From Oscillospiraceae bacterium (GTDB lineage: Bacteria > Bacillota > Clostridia > Oscillospirales > Ruminococcaceae): a stretch of 50,899 nt of DNA. The DNA lies in contig JAJQIF010000025.1 in the NCBI GenBank assembly GCA_021199355.1, positions 1 through 50,899 on the forward strand. The letters are read 5' to 3'. Positions within the stretch are counted from its first letter, which is position 1. Each line of letters starts with the position of its first letter. The notes beneath the pieces were generated by a model. That model did no database searches and was not told where the DNA came from. It worked only from the letters and a program-made list of their open reading frames with translations. This document shows, piece by piece, positions 15,820 to 27,172 of this stretch. A program made the position numbers and the translations under genes.

Positions 15820-16563
15820 TCACTCTTCCCCATCCTCCTCCGGCATATCCCAGTTATGGTATACCTGCTGGACGTCGTCGTTGTCGTCGAGGGCGTCGAG
15901 GAGGAGTCCCATAAACTTGAGCTGGGTTTCGTCGGTGAGTGTGGTATAGGTCGAGGGAATCATCGTGTCCTCGGCAGAAACGAGCTTATAGCCCATTCCG
16001 GAAAGCTTTTCGGAAATCTTATAGACATCGTTCGGGTCGGTTGAAACTTCGATAACCTCGTTTTCGACGTTGAAGTCGTTTGCTCCGGCGTCGAAGCAGT
16101 CCTCCATCAGCTTGTCCTCGTCAACTCCGTCGTTCTCGAGGACGATAACGCCCTTGCGGGTGAACATGAAGGAAACGCAACCGGTCGTGCCCATGTTTCC
16201 GCCGAACTTATCGAAGTAGTGGCGGACATCTGCCGCTGTACGGTTCTTGTTGTCGGTCAGGCACTCGACGATGATGGCGACTCCGCCGGGACCGTAGCCC
16301 TCATAGACCATCGTCTCATAGCTGTTCTTGTCGTTGTCGCCGGCGGCTTTCTTGATAACACGCTCGATGTTGTCGTTCGGGACGTTGTTAGCCTTCGCCT
16401 TGGCGATAAGGTCTCTCAGCTTGGAGTTGGACGCAGGGTCAGGACCTCCCTCCTTGACGCAGACGGTAATCTCTCTGCCCATACGGGTGAAGACCTTAGC
16501 CTTCGCGCCGTCCGCAATTTCCTTCTTGCGCTTGATGTTGTTCCACTTTGAATGTCCTGACAT
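15820..16563 (-). CDS. YebC/PmpR family translation-associated protein
   Basis: A 247-residue protein of the YebC family. The N-terminus is MSGHSKWNNIKRKKE, nearly invariant in the family, followed by MGREITVCVKEGGPDPASNSKLR and NNVPNDNIERVIKKA. Older work calls these DNA-binding regulators; more recent work links them to translation through proline-rich stretches, so the transcription label is uncertain. AAGGAGAG precedes ATG 16563. Only 12 bp separate it from mrnC, so the two are co-transcribed. Confidence 0.93.
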   Translation of the reverse strand: MSGHSKWNNIKRKKEIADGAKAKVFTRMGREITVCVKEGGPDPASNSKLRDLIAKAKANNVPNDNIERVIKKAAGDNDKNSYETMVYEGYGPGGVAIIVECLTDNKNRTAADVRHYFDKFGGNMGTTGCVSFMFTRKGVIVLENDGVDEDKLMEDCFDAGANDFNVENEVIEVSTDPNDVYKISEKLSGMGYKLVSAEDTMIPSTYTTLTDETQLKFMGLLLDALDDNDDVQQVYHNWDMPEEDGEE

Positions 16564-16575
16564 GTAAATCTCTCC

Positions 16576-16986
16576 TTAGTTTAATGCTGAGTCCTGATTT
16601 GTCCAAATAATTTCAAATAATTCACGAACCCGCTCCTGCTGTCCCGTCAGATATAAGTATCCGAAAAGGCACTCGAGGGCGGTTGCTGTTCTGTATTCAC
16701 GGACGCTTGAATGCTTCGGCGGAGTGATTCCTCCGGCATTTCTTCCTCTGCGGAAGATGTCCGATTCCTCTTCCGAAAGAAGAGGCAAAATTTTTTCGCA
16801 TGAAGCCGACTGGAACTCACAGCAGACGTACTTTACTGTCAGACTGTGGAGCTTTCCGGCGGGCATATTGGCGCTTAAAATCAGCTTTTCTCTGACGAGC
16901 TGTTCATAAACGCTGTCGCCCATGAATGCGAGCGCAGTGGGACTGTATTGTCCCGCTTCCTTTTTATCCAAAGCCTTGAACGACAT
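16576..16986 (-). CDS. mrnC: Mini-ribonuclease 3
   Basis: A 136-residue RNase III-like nuclease without the double-strand RNA-binding domain; it matures 23S rRNA in Firmicutes. Seen: LAFMGDSVYEQLVREKL near the N-terminus with the acidic catalytic Asp, the FRRGRNAG motif, and YRTATALECLFGYLYLTG with the second acidic site. ATG at 16986 is chosen because GGAGG lies 5 bases upstream; the ATG at 16998 lies at that site. It follows obgE by about 15 bp. Confidence 0.93.
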   Translation of the reverse strand: MSFKALDKKEAGQYSPTALAFMGDSVYEQLVREKLILSANMPAGKLHSLTVKYVCCEFQSASCEKILPLLSEEESDIFRRGRNAGGITPPKHSSVREYRTATALECLFGYLYLTGQQERVRELFEIIWTNQDSALN

Positions 16987-17000
16987 TCTATCCTCCAAAG

Positions 17001-18631
<1,631 letters not shown>

Positions 18632-18668
18632 TTTATTTCACCGCTTTCTGAATTCGTTGGAATCTCCG

Positions 18669-18986
18669 TTACGATTCTTCAATCGTAACCGCTACGTTTT
18701 CGGGGTATTCTTCACTCATGGCTTCGAGGTGCTCTTTCAAAGCTCCTATAAGCCTGTCCGCATCCAAAGACTTCTCATTCACCGCGAACCTCACCGTGTC
18801 GTCGTAAACTTCCGGCACTGCGTCCACATTGAAGCCGTCAATGCAGCTGTTGACAGTGAGCATCACTGCCGAGGAAACGGCGGCACAAACGATGTCGCTC
18901 CCCGCTTCCGAATATCCCGAATGTCCCGAGACGGAAAAGCCCTTGTAGCTCCCCTGCCCGGTCACTTTAAATAACGCCGTTATCAT
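18669..18986 (-). CDS. prp: Ribosomal-processing cysteine protease Prp
   Basis: A 105-residue cysteine protease that trims the L27 N-terminus. The catalytic His is in the SGHSGY segment (about residue 22) and the Cys in DIVCAAVS (about residue 34). It lies between rplU and rpmA, the standard position. Its ATG overlaps the rplU stop (TAATG), which points to translational coupling. Confidence 0.95.
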   Translation of the reverse strand: MITALFKVTGQGSYKGFSVSGHSGYSEAGSDIVCAAVSSAVMLTVNSCIDGFNVDAVPEVYDDTVRFAVNEKSLDADRLIGALKEHLEAMSEEYPENVAVTIEES

Positions 18987-19300
18987 TATGCCTTGATGGC
19001 TTCGATTCTCACCTGAGTGTAGGGCTGTCTGTGACCCTGCTTCTTGTGAGAAGAGCCCTTCTTGGGCTTGTAGGTGAAAACGGTAATCTTCTTAGCCTTG
19101 CCGTTCTTAAGAACCTTGGCATCAACGGTTGCGCCCTCAACATAGGGTGTACCAACAGAAGTTGTTTCGCCGTCAGAGAGGACTACAACTTTATCAAAAG
19201 TAACTTCCTCATCGGCCTCTACGGGAAGCTTCTCGATGAAGACGACATCGCCTTCGTGAACCTGATACTGCTTTCCGCCTGTTTCAATTACTGCATACAT
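18986..19300 (-). CDS. rplU: 50S ribosomal protein L21
   Basis: A 104-residue L21. It starts [14 protein letters not shown] and carries the C-terminal signature [23 protein letters not shown] that contacts rRNA. It is the first gene of the rplU-prp-rpmA unit, with a leader of about 95 nt. Confidence 0.97.
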   Translation of the reverse strand: MYAVIETGGKQYQVHEGDVVFIEKLPVEADEEVTFDKVVVLSDGETTSVGTPYVEGATVDAKVLKNGKAKKITVFTYKPKKGSSHKKQGHRQPYTQVRIEAIKA

Positions 19301-19393
19301 TTCTCGGCACCTGCCTTTACTATAAAACTCGCTATGCGACGGAGAAAAAGCTCATAAAATCGCTCTTTACTTGAGAACCGACCATAAGCGGCT
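19301..19393 (-). promoter_or_regulatory. Candidate L21 leader
   Basis: The region between the promoter and rplU is about 95 nt and ends in GGCAGGTGCCGAGAAATG, with a GGTGCCGAG ending like that of leaders seen before rplU in Firmicutes. It can form hairpins (CGAG/CTCG pairs). In Firmicutes such a leader is thought to bind L21 and repress its own operon. I could not check this against a covariance model. Confidence 0.45.
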
Positions 19394-19398
19394 TAAAA

Positions 19399-19427
19399 AT
19401 TATACTACAACGCGCAACTAAATGCAA
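19399..19427 (-). promoter_or_regulatory. Promoter of the rplU-prp-rpmA unit
   Basis: Minus-strand TTGCAT (19427-19422), 17-bp spacer, TATAAT (19404-19399). Confidence 0.7.
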
Positions 19428-19463
19428 CTCTTAGGGGGAATTGTTCACAGAAAATTTACAATT

Positions 19464-21767
19464 TCAGACTCCCATAACTATGAGCTTGCCATCCTCCGCA
19501 GTCAGATTAATCGTCCTGATCTTAATCTCCCCGGAGTCGACAATCAGATTCGCTATCTTGTCCTCGACTTCGCGGCGGATGATTCTTCTTATGTCACGGG
19601 CACCGTACTGCTCGGATATTGCGATGTGGGCGATGGCTTCCTCGGCGGCTCGGTCGTAGTTGAACATGATGAGCTTCTCGGAGAGCGGCGCAACCATCTC
19701 GCCGAGCATGAGGTGAGCGATGTCGGCGTAGTCCTTCTCGGTCAGCGGGTTGAAGACGACAATCTCGTCAACACGGCTGATGAACTCGGGGCGAAGGAAC
19801 TCACGGAGTCCCTTGATAGCTCTGTCCTTCGAAGCCTGAGCCTGTGTCCTGTCGAAGCCGATGCCGAAGCTCTTGTCGGTCGAGCCTGCGTTACTCGTCA
19901 TGATGATGACGGTGTGCTCGAACGAGACGCTTCTGCCCTGTGCGTCGTTGACCTTGCCTTCGTCAAGAATCTGCAGGAGTATGTTCATGACGTCCGGGTG
20001 CGCCTTCTCGATTTCGTCAAAGAGGACGACCGAGTAGGGTTTTCTTCTGACCTTCTCGGTGAGCTGTCCCGCCTCGTCATAGCCGACGTAGCCCGGAGGC
20101 GAGCCGATGAGTCTTGAGACCGTGTGCTTCTCCATGTACTCGGACATGTCGATTCTGATAAGCGGCTCCGTTGCGTCGAAGAGCTCCGATGCCAGAACCT
20201 TTGCGAGCTCCGTCTTTCCGACGCCTGTGGGACCGACGAATATGAACGATGCCGGTCTCTGGCGTGATGTGAGCTGAACGCGTGAACGCTTGATGGCGTT
20301 GCAGACGAGGTCGACCGCTTCCGGCTGACCGACAATCTTCGCCGAGAGCGCGTCGTGGAGCCCACGAATCTTGTCGTATTCAGTTTCAACTATCTTGTTT
20401 GCCGGGATGCCCGTCCAGAGTTCTATTACTCTTGAGAGGTCGTCCTCGTTGACATAGACCTTATCGGCGGCTTCCTGAGCCTCGGCGCAGTCGTTCTCAA
20501 GCTGTGAAAGCCCTGCCTTCGCTTCGGCTATCTTCTCATAGTCGGGGCTCTCGGCTTCTTCAAGCTTCGAAAGCTCATCTTTCTTAGCCGCAAGCTGGTC
20601 GTTAAGCTCGGCAACCCTTGAGATTTCGGGGCTACGGATGCTCGCGCCGGCGCAGGCTTCATCGAGGAGGTCAATAGCCTTGTCGGGCAGGAATCTGTCG
20701 TTGATGTATCTTTCCGACAGAACGGCACACATCCGAAGAGCCGAGTCAGTAATCTTGACGTGGTGGAAGTCCTCGTAATACTTTCTGATGCCGAACAAGA
20801 CCTGAACGGTGTCGTCGACGGTCGGCTCGGTTACGGTTACCGGCTGGAATCTACGTTCGAGGGCGCTGTCCTTCTCGATGTACTTACGATATTCTTTGAA
20901 AGTAGTTGCGCCGATTACCTGAACCTCGCCTCTTGAGAGTGCGGGCTTAAGGATGTTTGCGGCGTTCATTGTGCCTTCGTTGTCGCCCGTTCCGACGAGA
21001 GTATGTACCTCGTCGATAAAGAGGATAACGTTACCCTCGCGCTTGACCTCTTCGATAAGCCCCTTCATTCTCGACTCGAACTGACCACGGAACTGAGTTC
21101 CGGCAACAAGAGCCGTCATGTCAAGAAGGTAAATCTGCTTGTTTTTGATGCTGTAGGGAACGTCACCCGAGACTATTTTCTGGGCGATTCCCTCGGCGAT
21201 TGCGGTCTTGCCGACGCCCGGCTCACCGATGAGGCAGGGGTTGTTCTTCTGCCTGCGGGAAAGAATCTGAATGACTCTGTCAATCTCCCGCTCTCTGCCG
21301 ATGATTCTGTCAAGCTTGCCGGAAGCCGCACGCTCATTCAGGTTCGTGCAGTAGGTGCCGAGGTACTTGAGCTCCTTTTTCTTATCAGCCTTCTGCTCTT
21401 TTTTCGACTTCTTGGTCTGTCCGGAAGCCTGCTCGGGATTCTGCTGTGAATTGGGCAGAGCGTTCTGCGGCTGATTCTGGGCGTTAGGATTCATCCTGCC
21501 CATCAGGTTTGCGATGAAATTGGGCATGGCATTACTGATGCCGCCCATCTCAAACGAATCGCCCTCGGCGTTCTCATCCTCGGTGATTTCACTCAGAGCT
21601 TCAAGGTCTTCATCACTTATACCCATCTGCTTCATGTAGTCGTCAATCTGGGTGAGCCCCATCTCCTTGGCGCAGACGAGGCAAAGCCCTTCGTTTTTTC
21701 TTTCGTTGCCGTTCATGGTGGTGATAAACACCGCGGCTTGTCTTTTCTTACATCTTGTACAAATCAT
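19464..21767 (-). CDS. clpE: ATP-dependent Clp protease ATP-binding subunit, ClpE-like
   Basis: A 767-residue Hsp100 unfoldase that feeds proteins to ClpP. The N-terminus is a four-cysteine zinc finger (CTRCKKRQ... and CLVC), which marks ClpE rather than ClpC. A linker rich in Gln/Asn/Lys follows (about 90-145). The first AAA domain has [13 protein letters not shown] and [11 protein letters not shown] coiled-coil insert lies at about 390-450, and the second AAA domain has [12 protein letters not shown] and [12 protein letters not shown]. No CtsR operator is visible upstream. It ends a long minus-strand gene train directly after cvpA (21-bp gap). Confidence 0.92.
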   Translation of the reverse strand: MICTRCKKRQAAVFITTMNGNERKNEGLCLVCAKEMGLTQIDDYMKQMGISDEDLEALSEITEDENAEGDSFEMGGISNAMPNFIANLMGRMNPNAQNQPQNALPNSQQNPEQASGQTKKSKKEQKADKKKELKYLGTYCTNLNERAASGKLDRIIGREREIDRVIQILSRRQKNNPCLIGEPGVGKTAIAEGIAQKIVSGDVPYSIKNKQIYLLDMTALVAGTQFRGQFESRMKGLIEEVKREGNVILFIDEVHTLVGTGDNEGTMNAANILKPALSRGEVQVIGATTFKEYRKYIEKDSALERRFQPVTVTEPTVDDTVQVLFGIRKYYEDFHHVKITDSALRMCAVLSERYINDRFLPDKAIDLLDEACAGASIRSPEISRVAELNDQLAAKKDELSKLEEAESPDYEKIAEAKAGLSQLENDCAEAQEAADKVYVNEDDLSRVIELWTGIPANKIVETEYDKIRGLHDALSAKIVGQPEAVDLVCNAIKRSRVQLTSRQRPASFIFVGPTGVGKTELAKVLASELFDATEPLIRIDMSEYMEKHTVSRLIGSPPGYVGYDEAGQLTEKVRRKPYSVVLFDEIEKAHPDVMNILLQILDEGKVNDAQGRSVSFEHTVIIMTSNAGSTDKSFGIGFDRTQAQASKDRAIKGLREFLRPEFISRVDEIVVFNPLTEKDYADIAHLMLGEMVAPLSEKLIMFNYDRAAEEAIAHIAISEQYGARDIRRIIRREVEDKIANLIVDSGEIKIRTINLTAEDGKLIVMGV

Positions 21768-21788
21768 TTATTATCTCCGATTCAAATA

Positions 21789-22667
21789 TCATCCCATCAG
21801 ATTAAGCTCATAGAAGAACTTAAAGATATACGTCAGCTCTATTGTGTCGGTATTCAGGAATATAAGCGAGTCGCCGCTGACGTTGACGACAAGCTTAATG
21901 AGAAGTGCCAGTCCGTATACCGTGATAAGACCTTCGACCGCGCCGAGTATCGCTCCCAAAAGCACATTCAGGGCACCGATCAGAGGGATCTTGTTTGCAA
22001 ATTTGAACATGTTCGAAACAGGGTTTATAACCAGTCTCAGAACAAATAAGAGAACCAAAAATACGATTATCTTGAGTGCCAATTCGATAATCGGTCGGAC
22101 GATTTCCTCCTCCGCTGTGGCGGCTGTTTCCTCCGCCGAGCCGGTCAGGAATACGTTTACAACCTCCGACATATCGCCGGTGGCGGCTCCCAATGTCTCA
22201 AGCGCATTGATGATGTAGTCGCTGAAGAGGAAGCTCTCGACCGTGCTTGTGACGGAGCTTTCAACCCCCGTTGCTATCGACGAAGCCGAATCCTGCGAGC
22301 CGTTTTCACGAAGGGTTTCCGCAAGCTCGTTGAAGAGGTCCGAAGCACCGGAAATAATCTCGCCGATTTCACTGTCGGAGACAGTAGTGCCATAGTCGCC
22401 GGACGTAAGAGCATCCGAAACCACCGTGACGGGGTCCTTCTTTGAAGCAGTGTCGGTCAGGGTGTCTATAACCGTCTCGTGGATAAAGCTGTCGTAAATA
22501 AGTGGCGAAAGAGCCTCAGCTCCGAACCAGCTCACAAAGAACGCCGCAACGATGAGAATGGCATAAACGGCACTCCGAAGAAAGCCCCTTTTCGAGCCTT
22601 GATAAAGCGTAATCAGGATTATTCCTACCACGCAGACATCGTAGAATATATAAAGATAATCGGTCAT
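21789..22667 (-). CDS. CvpA family membrane protein
   Basis: A 292-residue protein with an N-terminal pair of helices (YDVCVVGIILITLYQGSKRGF, typical of CvpA), a polar central part of about 120 residues rich in Ser/Asp/Glu, and three to four helices from about residue 190 (KIIVFLVLLFVLRLVI..., LIGALNVLLGAILGAVEGLI). CvpA is known from colicin V production in Escherichia coli; its role in Firmicutes is not settled, with suggested links to the cell envelope. The long soluble loop is larger than in E. coli CvpA. Confidence 0.85.
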   Translation of the reverse strand: MTDYLYIFYDVCVVGIILITLYQGSKRGFLRSAVYAILIVAAFFVSWFGAEALSPLIYDSFIHETVIDTLTDTASKKDPVTVVSDALTSGDYGTTVSDSEIGEIISGASDLFNELAETLRENGSQDSASSIATGVESSVTSTVESFLFSDYIINALETLGAATGDMSEVVNVFLTGSAEETAATAEEEIVRPIIELALKIIVFLVLLFVLRLVINPVSNMFKFANKIPLIGALNVLLGAILGAVEGLITVYGLALLIKLVVNVSGDSLIFLNTDTIELTYIFKFFYELNLMG

Positions 22668-22680
22668 GGTTTCTCCTTAA

Positions 22681-23865
22681 TCAATCCCCTACCGAAGCCT
22701 TGATAACGCTCCGATAGTTGAGAAGAATTGCGTTGTTGTCGTAGATTACGAACGACGTATATGTGGCTCCGAGAGCCGTTTCGGACCTGAGCTCGCCCGA
22801 AGAGCTGAGGCAATCGAGCTGTGAAGATGTGTTAAGATACACCTTGTCGTCACTCACAAGCACATATTCGATTTCTTCATTATAAGTAATTTCAGCCGGT
22901 TCGTCAAGTCCCGCTTCAAAAATTGCTACAAGATATTCGTCGCTTCCGGCCTTCTCAAACGTTACGGCGCAGACGTCGTCCCGAGCGGAGAAGCCGCTTA
23001 TGTCATAGGTATAGTCATACGAATATGCGACACTGCAATCGCTGTTGAGAAGATACACGGCATCGCTTCCGACAACCCAGATTTCATTATCGTCGGTGAA
23101 CTCGATGTCGAGCGTCATGGTCTCGATAGCCGAGGACTTCGCCTGAATCTCGGTCGAGCTGAAATCGAGGACATAGACAAGCGTCTTGAGGATTCCTCCC
23201 GAAGCATAAAGGCTCGCAACGGCACAGCCCGAGCCGGAGTCGTTCATGGCAACCGCCATGATATAATTTCCGTCCGCCCAGTGGAAAATCTCGGTGCCGT
23301 TCTTGTCATAGATAGTTAAGTAAGAGACATATTTGTCCGTCGAGGTGACAACCGCGATATTACCCTTCTCGCCGAGCTCGGCAAAGAGAATCTGGTCGTC
23401 AAGCTTCTTCTCGAAAATCTCGTTGCGCCTGCTTATCACCATAAGGCTGTAGCCGCCCATGTCATAGACGAGCGCCCTTGACGATGAGGTTTCAACCGTC
23501 GGGGTGCCATAGGGCGCATAAACCGACTGGATGGTCGCTCCCGAGGCGTCATAGGTGGTGATGGAAGTGTCGGAGAACATGACCCAGCAGTCCTTCATCG
23601 CGCCGATTGAGACGTTCGAGCGGCTCGAGACGTCAAACGGGAAGTTCGACTCCTCTTCCTCGTCAAGTGTGGTCGAGGTCGCCGACTCATAGCCCTCCTC
23701 GAGTATGTTCTCGAAATACGGGAGCCAGCTGTCGTGGGTGAGATATATAAGAAATGCGACGGCGAGCACGGCAAGAATCGTCAAAAGTCTTCTTATGAAC
23801 CGCCTGCTTCTGCGGCTCCTGCGGAGCTTCTTTATGTCGGTTTCGTAGGAATTTATCGAAGCCAC
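22681..23865 (-). CDS. DUF5711 family membrane-anchored beta-propeller protein
   Basis: A 394-residue protein. A basic N-terminus (KKLRRSRRSRRFIRRLL) is followed by one membrane helix (about 27-43), so the large C-terminal part faces the outside. The rest is made of repeated beta-strands (TYDASG, IYDKNG, VYLLNSD...) that look like a WD/PQQ-type propeller. This fits DUF5711, a clostridial family commonly found next to cvpA. Start is GTG 23865 with GGGAGG 9 bases before it. Function unknown. Confidence 0.75.
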   Translation of the reverse strand: MASINSYETDIKKLRRSRRSRRFIRRLLTILAVLAVAFLIYLTHDSWLPYFENILEEGYESATSTTLDEEEESNFPFDVSSRSNVSIGAMKDCWVMFSDTSITTYDASGATIQSVYAPYGTPTVETSSSRALVYDMGGYSLMVISRRNEIFEKKLDDQILFAELGEKGNIAVVTSTDKYVSYLTIYDKNGTEIFHWADGNYIMAVAMNDSGSGCAVASLYASGGILKTLVYVLDFSSTEIQAKSSAIETMTLDIEFTDDNEIWVVGSDAVYLLNSDCSVAYSYDYTYDISGFSARDDVCAVTFEKAGSDEYLVAIFEAGLDEPAEITYNEEIEYVLVSDDKVYLNTSSQLDCLSSSGELRSETALGATYTSFVIYDNNAILLNYRSVIKASVGD

Positions 23866-23883
23866 TTATGCTCGCCTCCCATC

Positions 23884-24627
23884 TTAATAGAATACTTTGT
23901 TTAAATACAGCCCGTGCGGTGGGACCGTTTTGCCCGCTCTTGTCCTGTCGCAGGCGGATATTATTTTCGGAATGGAATCCCTCGGGAGCTTGTCGTCGTT
24001 TATGAACAGAAGCGTACCGACCATTATTCTTACCATGTTGTAAAGAAATCCGTCGCCGCTTACCTTGAATATGACCAAGTCGCCTTCGCGTTCAACCGAG
24101 AAGTCGAAAATCGTCCTGACGGTCTCCTTCTTGTCCGTATCGGTCGAGCAGAAGGACTTGAAGTCGTGCGTGCCGATGAAGTCTTTCGAAGCAATATTCA
24201 GCTTTTCCGCATCAATCGGGTACCAGCTCCGAAACCACAGGTCCTCGTGAAATGCCGAGCGGATTTCCGAATTGTGGATTATATACTTATACTCTTTCCC
24301 CTTGCAGGAATATCTTGCGTGGAAGTCGTCAGCCGCTTTCTCGCACTTTAAAATCGCTATGTCTTTCGGGAGAAGTCCATTCAGCCCGAAGATAATGCCT
24401 CTTTCGTCTATGGTGTTCTCAAGAGCACATGAGAATACATACTCGTTTGCGTGAACTCCGGCATCGGTTCTTGAGCAACCGTCAATCGAGACCTTCTCCC
24501 CGAGGAGCTTATAGAATCCCTGCTCGACCGTGCCCTGAATAGTGCGGAGTTTTAAGTTATCCGCCTGCTTCTGGAAGCCGTGATAATTTGTCCCCCGAAA
24601 GGACATCGTTACTTTATAATTCGTCAT
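23884..24627 (-). CDS. truA: tRNA pseudouridine synthase A
   Basis: A 247-residue enzyme that makes pseudouridine at positions 38-40 of tRNA. The catalytic Asp lies in GCSRTDAGVHA (about residue 57). Other family marks are FRGTNYHGFQKQ at the N-terminus, GTHDFKSFCS and GFLYNMVRIMVGTLL. Its start codon overlaps the ecfT stop by 4 bases (ATGA), the same order as in Bacillus (ecfA-ecfT-truA). Confidence 0.96.
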   Translation of the reverse strand: MTNYKVTMSFRGTNYHGFQKQADNLKLRTIQGTVEQGFYKLLGEKVSIDGCSRTDAGVHANEYVFSCALENTIDERGIIFGLNGLLPKDIAILKCEKAADDFHARYSCKGKEYKYIIHNSEIRSAFHEDLWFRSWYPIDAEKLNIASKDFIGTHDFKSFCSTDTDKKETVRTIFDFSVEREGDLVIFKVSGDGFLYNMVRIMVGTLLFINDDKLPRDSIPKIISACDRTRAGKTVPPHGLYLNKVFY

Positions 24628-25433
24628 ATCGGAATGAAAATGTTTGCAAGTATTATCAGCATCAAGAACAGCACTGTCACCGCAAGGGCGATATAGTCAA
24701 GATGCGTGGTCTTGAGCTGCTTCATTCTGGTTCTCCCCTCGCCGCCGCGGTAGCAACGGCATTCCATTGCAAGCGCAAGCTCCTCAGCTCTTCTGAATGC
24801 CGATACAAACAGCGGGATGAGAACCGGTATAAGAGCCTTTGCACGGTTGATGATTGAGCCGGACTCAAAGTCTGCGCCTCTTGCCTTCTGCGCCGACATA
24901 ATCTTGTCGGTCTCTTCGATGAGCGTCGGGATAAACCGGAGCGCAATCGTCATCATCATGGCGATTTCGTGTGCCGGGAAGTGGAACACCTTCAGGGGCG
25001 AAAGTACCCTCTCGATGGCGTCTGTCAGGGCAATCGGCGAGGTGGTGTATGTCAGAAGCGATGTCCCGCAGATGAGGAAGATGATTCTCACCGCCATAAA
25101 TATCATCGTCGAAAGTCCGTCGTCGGTTATCTTTATAAAGCCGAGGCTGAATATGATATTTCCGGTCGAGATGAAGAACAGATTCAGTATTCCTGTGAAG
25201 ATGATGACGGGCAAAATCGGCTTGATGCCCTTCAGCATCATTTTTATCGGGATTCCCGAAATCGCAAATGCGAATACGAGGAACACAATGCCCACTGCGA
25301 GCCCGGCAAATCCGCTCGCCGAGAAGAGCATCACTATATATAAAACCGTAAGTAGCAGTTTTATTCTCGGGTCGAGACGGTGCAAGACCGAATTCCCCGG
25401 AAAATACTGCCCGATAGTTATATCCTTTATCAA
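24624..25433 (-). CDS. ecfT: Energy-coupling factor transporter transmembrane subunit EcfT
   Basis: A 269-residue scaffold protein with about six helices. It couples ATP hydrolysis by EcfA1/EcfA2 to the S-component. The two coupling motifs are present: KARGADF (Ala-Arg-Gly) and ECRCYRGG in the C-terminal coupling helices. The start is TTG 25433, 3 bp after the ecfA2 stop, with its AAAGGAG ribosome site inside the end of ecfA2. Spacing implies translational coupling. Confidence 0.95.
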   Translation of the reverse strand: MIKDITIGQYFPGNSVLHRLDPRIKLLLTVLYIVMLFSASGFAGLAVGIVFLVFAFAISGIPIKMMLKGIKPILPVIIFTGILNLFFISTGNIIFSLGFIKITDDGLSTMIFMAVRIIFLICGTSLLTYTTSPIALTDAIERVLSPLKVFHFPAHEIAMMMTIALRFIPTLIEETDKIMSAQKARGADFESGSIINRAKALIPVLIPLFVSAFRRAEELALAMECRCYRGGEGRTRMKQLKTTHLDYIALAVTVLFLMLIILANIFIPI

Positions 25434-25436
25434 GTC

Positions 25437-26300
25437 TTATTTCTCCTTTTTCTCCTCAAGAAGCCGCATAACAAGCTTCTTCGCATACCCTGTCGAGTAG
25501 ACCTCGTCGTCGAATTCGATTCCGGCTTCTTTCAGCCTGTCGAAAACTCTCGTAATCTGCGGGACGGTCAAGCCCATGCTGTCGAGCTCCCTGACCCGTG
25601 CAAATACTTTTTCGGAAGTGTCGAACATGAAGATTTTCGAGTCGTTCACAACAAGTATCTTCGAGACGGTGTTCGCCACGTCCTCCATCGAGTGGGAGAC
25701 GAGCATGACTGTCGACTTCTTCTCCTCGTGGTACTCTTTTATCATGCCGAGGATTCTGTCTCTTCCGTGGGGGTCAAGACCTGCTGTAGGCTCGTCAAGT
25801 ATCAATACCTTCGGCTCCATCGCCATGACCCCTGCGATTGCGACACGGCGCTTCTGTCCGCCCGACAGGTCAAACGGCGACTTCTGGAGTAGCTCTTCCT
25901 TCAGTCCGACCAGTCGCATGGTTTCCCTGACACGCCTGTCAATCTCGTTTTCGTCGAGCCCCATATTCTTCGGACCGTAGGAGATGTCTTTATAGACGGT
26001 GTCCTCGAAAAGCTGATACTCGGGGTACTGGAAAACGAGACCCACTTTAAATCGGATATCACGAAGTCTTGATTTGTCCGCAAATAGCTCCTCGCCGTCG
26101 ACAAAAACCTTGCCGGTGGTGGCTTTAAGAAGACCGTTAAAATGCTGAATAAGGGTTGACTTGCCGGAGCCGGTGTGCCCGATAATTCCGATAAGCTCTC
26201 CCTCATCAATCTCTAAATTTATATCATCCAGCGCTACCTTGCGGAAGGGTGTTCCCTCGCCGTAGACGTAGCTCAGGTGTTCTGTCTTGATTATGCTCAA
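25437..26300 (-). CDS. ecfA2: Energy-coupling factor ATPase EcfA2
   Basis: A 287-residue ABC ATPase. Walker A GHTGSGKST (about 42), Q-loop region FQYPEYQLFEDT, signature LSGGQKRR, Walker B LILDEPTAGLD and H-loop VSHSMEDV are all present. Pairs with EcfA1 in the cytoplasmic motor. TTG 26300 is the likely start, as the family begins MSIIKTE; the next gene is 3 bp downstream. Confidence 0.95.
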   Translation of the reverse strand: MSIIKTEHLSYVYGEGTPFRKVALDDINLEIDEGELIGIIGHTGSGKSTLIQHFNGLLKATTGKVFVDGEELFADKSRLRDIRFKVGLVFQYPEYQLFEDTVYKDISYGPKNMGLDENEIDRRVRETMRLVGLKEELLQKSPFDLSGGQKRRVAIAGVMAMEPKVLILDEPTAGLDPHGRDRILGMIKEYHEEKKSTVMLVSHSMEDVANTVSKILVVNDSKIFMFDTSEKVFARVRELDSMGLTVPQITRVFDRLKEAGIEFDDEVYSTGYAKKLVMRLLEEKKEK

Positions 26301-26314
26301 AGCTCTGCCCTCTT

Positions 26315-27163
26315 CTATTTCAACAGCTCATAAAGAGCATCATAGCATTCGTCTTCATAAATAATATCTTCGGGGAGATTTACTCCGCATTTTATAAGCT
26401 CGTGTGTGAGTTCAGTAACCTGCGGGACGTCGAGCCCCAAGGATTTAAGCTTCTCGACCTGCGAAAATACCTTTTTCGGGCAATCGTCCATTATGATGTT
26501 GCCCGAGTCCATGACCACGACGCGCTTTGCCCTCGCCGCTTCGTCCATATAGTGAGTTATGAGAACTATGGTGACGCCGGACTTGTTGAGCTCGGTGATG
26601 GTCGACATAATCTCACGCCTGCCGATAGGGTCGAGCATGGCGGTCGGTTCGTCAAGAACTATGCAGTCGGGCTTCATCGCCAGAACTCCCGCAATGGCGA
26701 CCCTCTGCTTCTGTCCGCCCGAAAGCTTCGAAGGCGAATGCTCGCGATAGTCGTACATTCCGACGGTTTTGAGAGCCTCGTCGACTCTTCTACGGATTTC
26801 AGTCGGCTCCACGCCGATGTTTTCGAGTGCAAAGGCGACGTCCTCCTCGACGATGGTCGCGACAATCTGGTTGTCGGGGTTCTGGAAGACCATGCCGACG
26901 TTGCTCCGGATGTCGAAGAGCTTGTCTTCGTCAGCGGTGTCCATCCCCGCCACAGTGACTTTACCCGAATCGGGGAGGTTGATTGCGTTCAGGAGCTTTG
27001 CAAGCGTCGACTTGCCCGAGCCGTTATGCCCGAGCACGGCGACAAACTCGCCCTTCTCAATCGAGAGCGAAAGCCCATGCAAAACCTCATTCTTCTCGAC
27101 GTTCCCGTTGTCGTCCTCGGTCGTATATGTGAATTTAACGTTGTCAATATCAATAAAACTCAT
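26315..27163 (-). CDS. ecfA1: Energy-coupling factor ATPase EcfA1
   Basis: A 282-residue ABC ATPase. Walker A GHNGSGKST, Q-loop FQNPDNQIVATIVEEDVAF, signature LSGGQKQR, Walker B IVLDEPTAMLD and H-loop ITHYMDE. The Q-loop wording is characteristic of EcfA1. AAGGGG precedes ATG 27163. It opens the ecfA1-ecfA2-ecfT-truA block and follows the rlmI-like gene by 9 bp, so the block belongs to the larger gene train. Confidence 0.95.
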   Translation of the reverse strand: MSFIDIDNVKFTYTTEDDNGNVEKNEVLHGLSLSIEKGEFVAVLGHNGSGKSTLAKLLNAINLPDSGKVTVAGMDTADEDKLFDIRSNVGMVFQNPDNQIVATIVEEDVAFALENIGVEPTEIRRRVDEALKTVGMYDYREHSPSKLSGGQKQRVAIAGVLAMKPDCIVLDEPTAMLDPIGRREIMSTITELNKSGVTIVLITHYMDEAARAKRVVVMDSGNIIMDDCPKKVFSQVEKLKSLGLDVPQVTELTHELIKCGVNLPEDIIYEDECYDALYELLK

Positions 27164-27172
27164 TATAACCCC

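Noticed and set aside
21768-21790. CtsR operator in front of clpE
   Set aside because: The tandem GGTCAAA-type repeat is not found, and only 21 bp separate clpE from cvpA.
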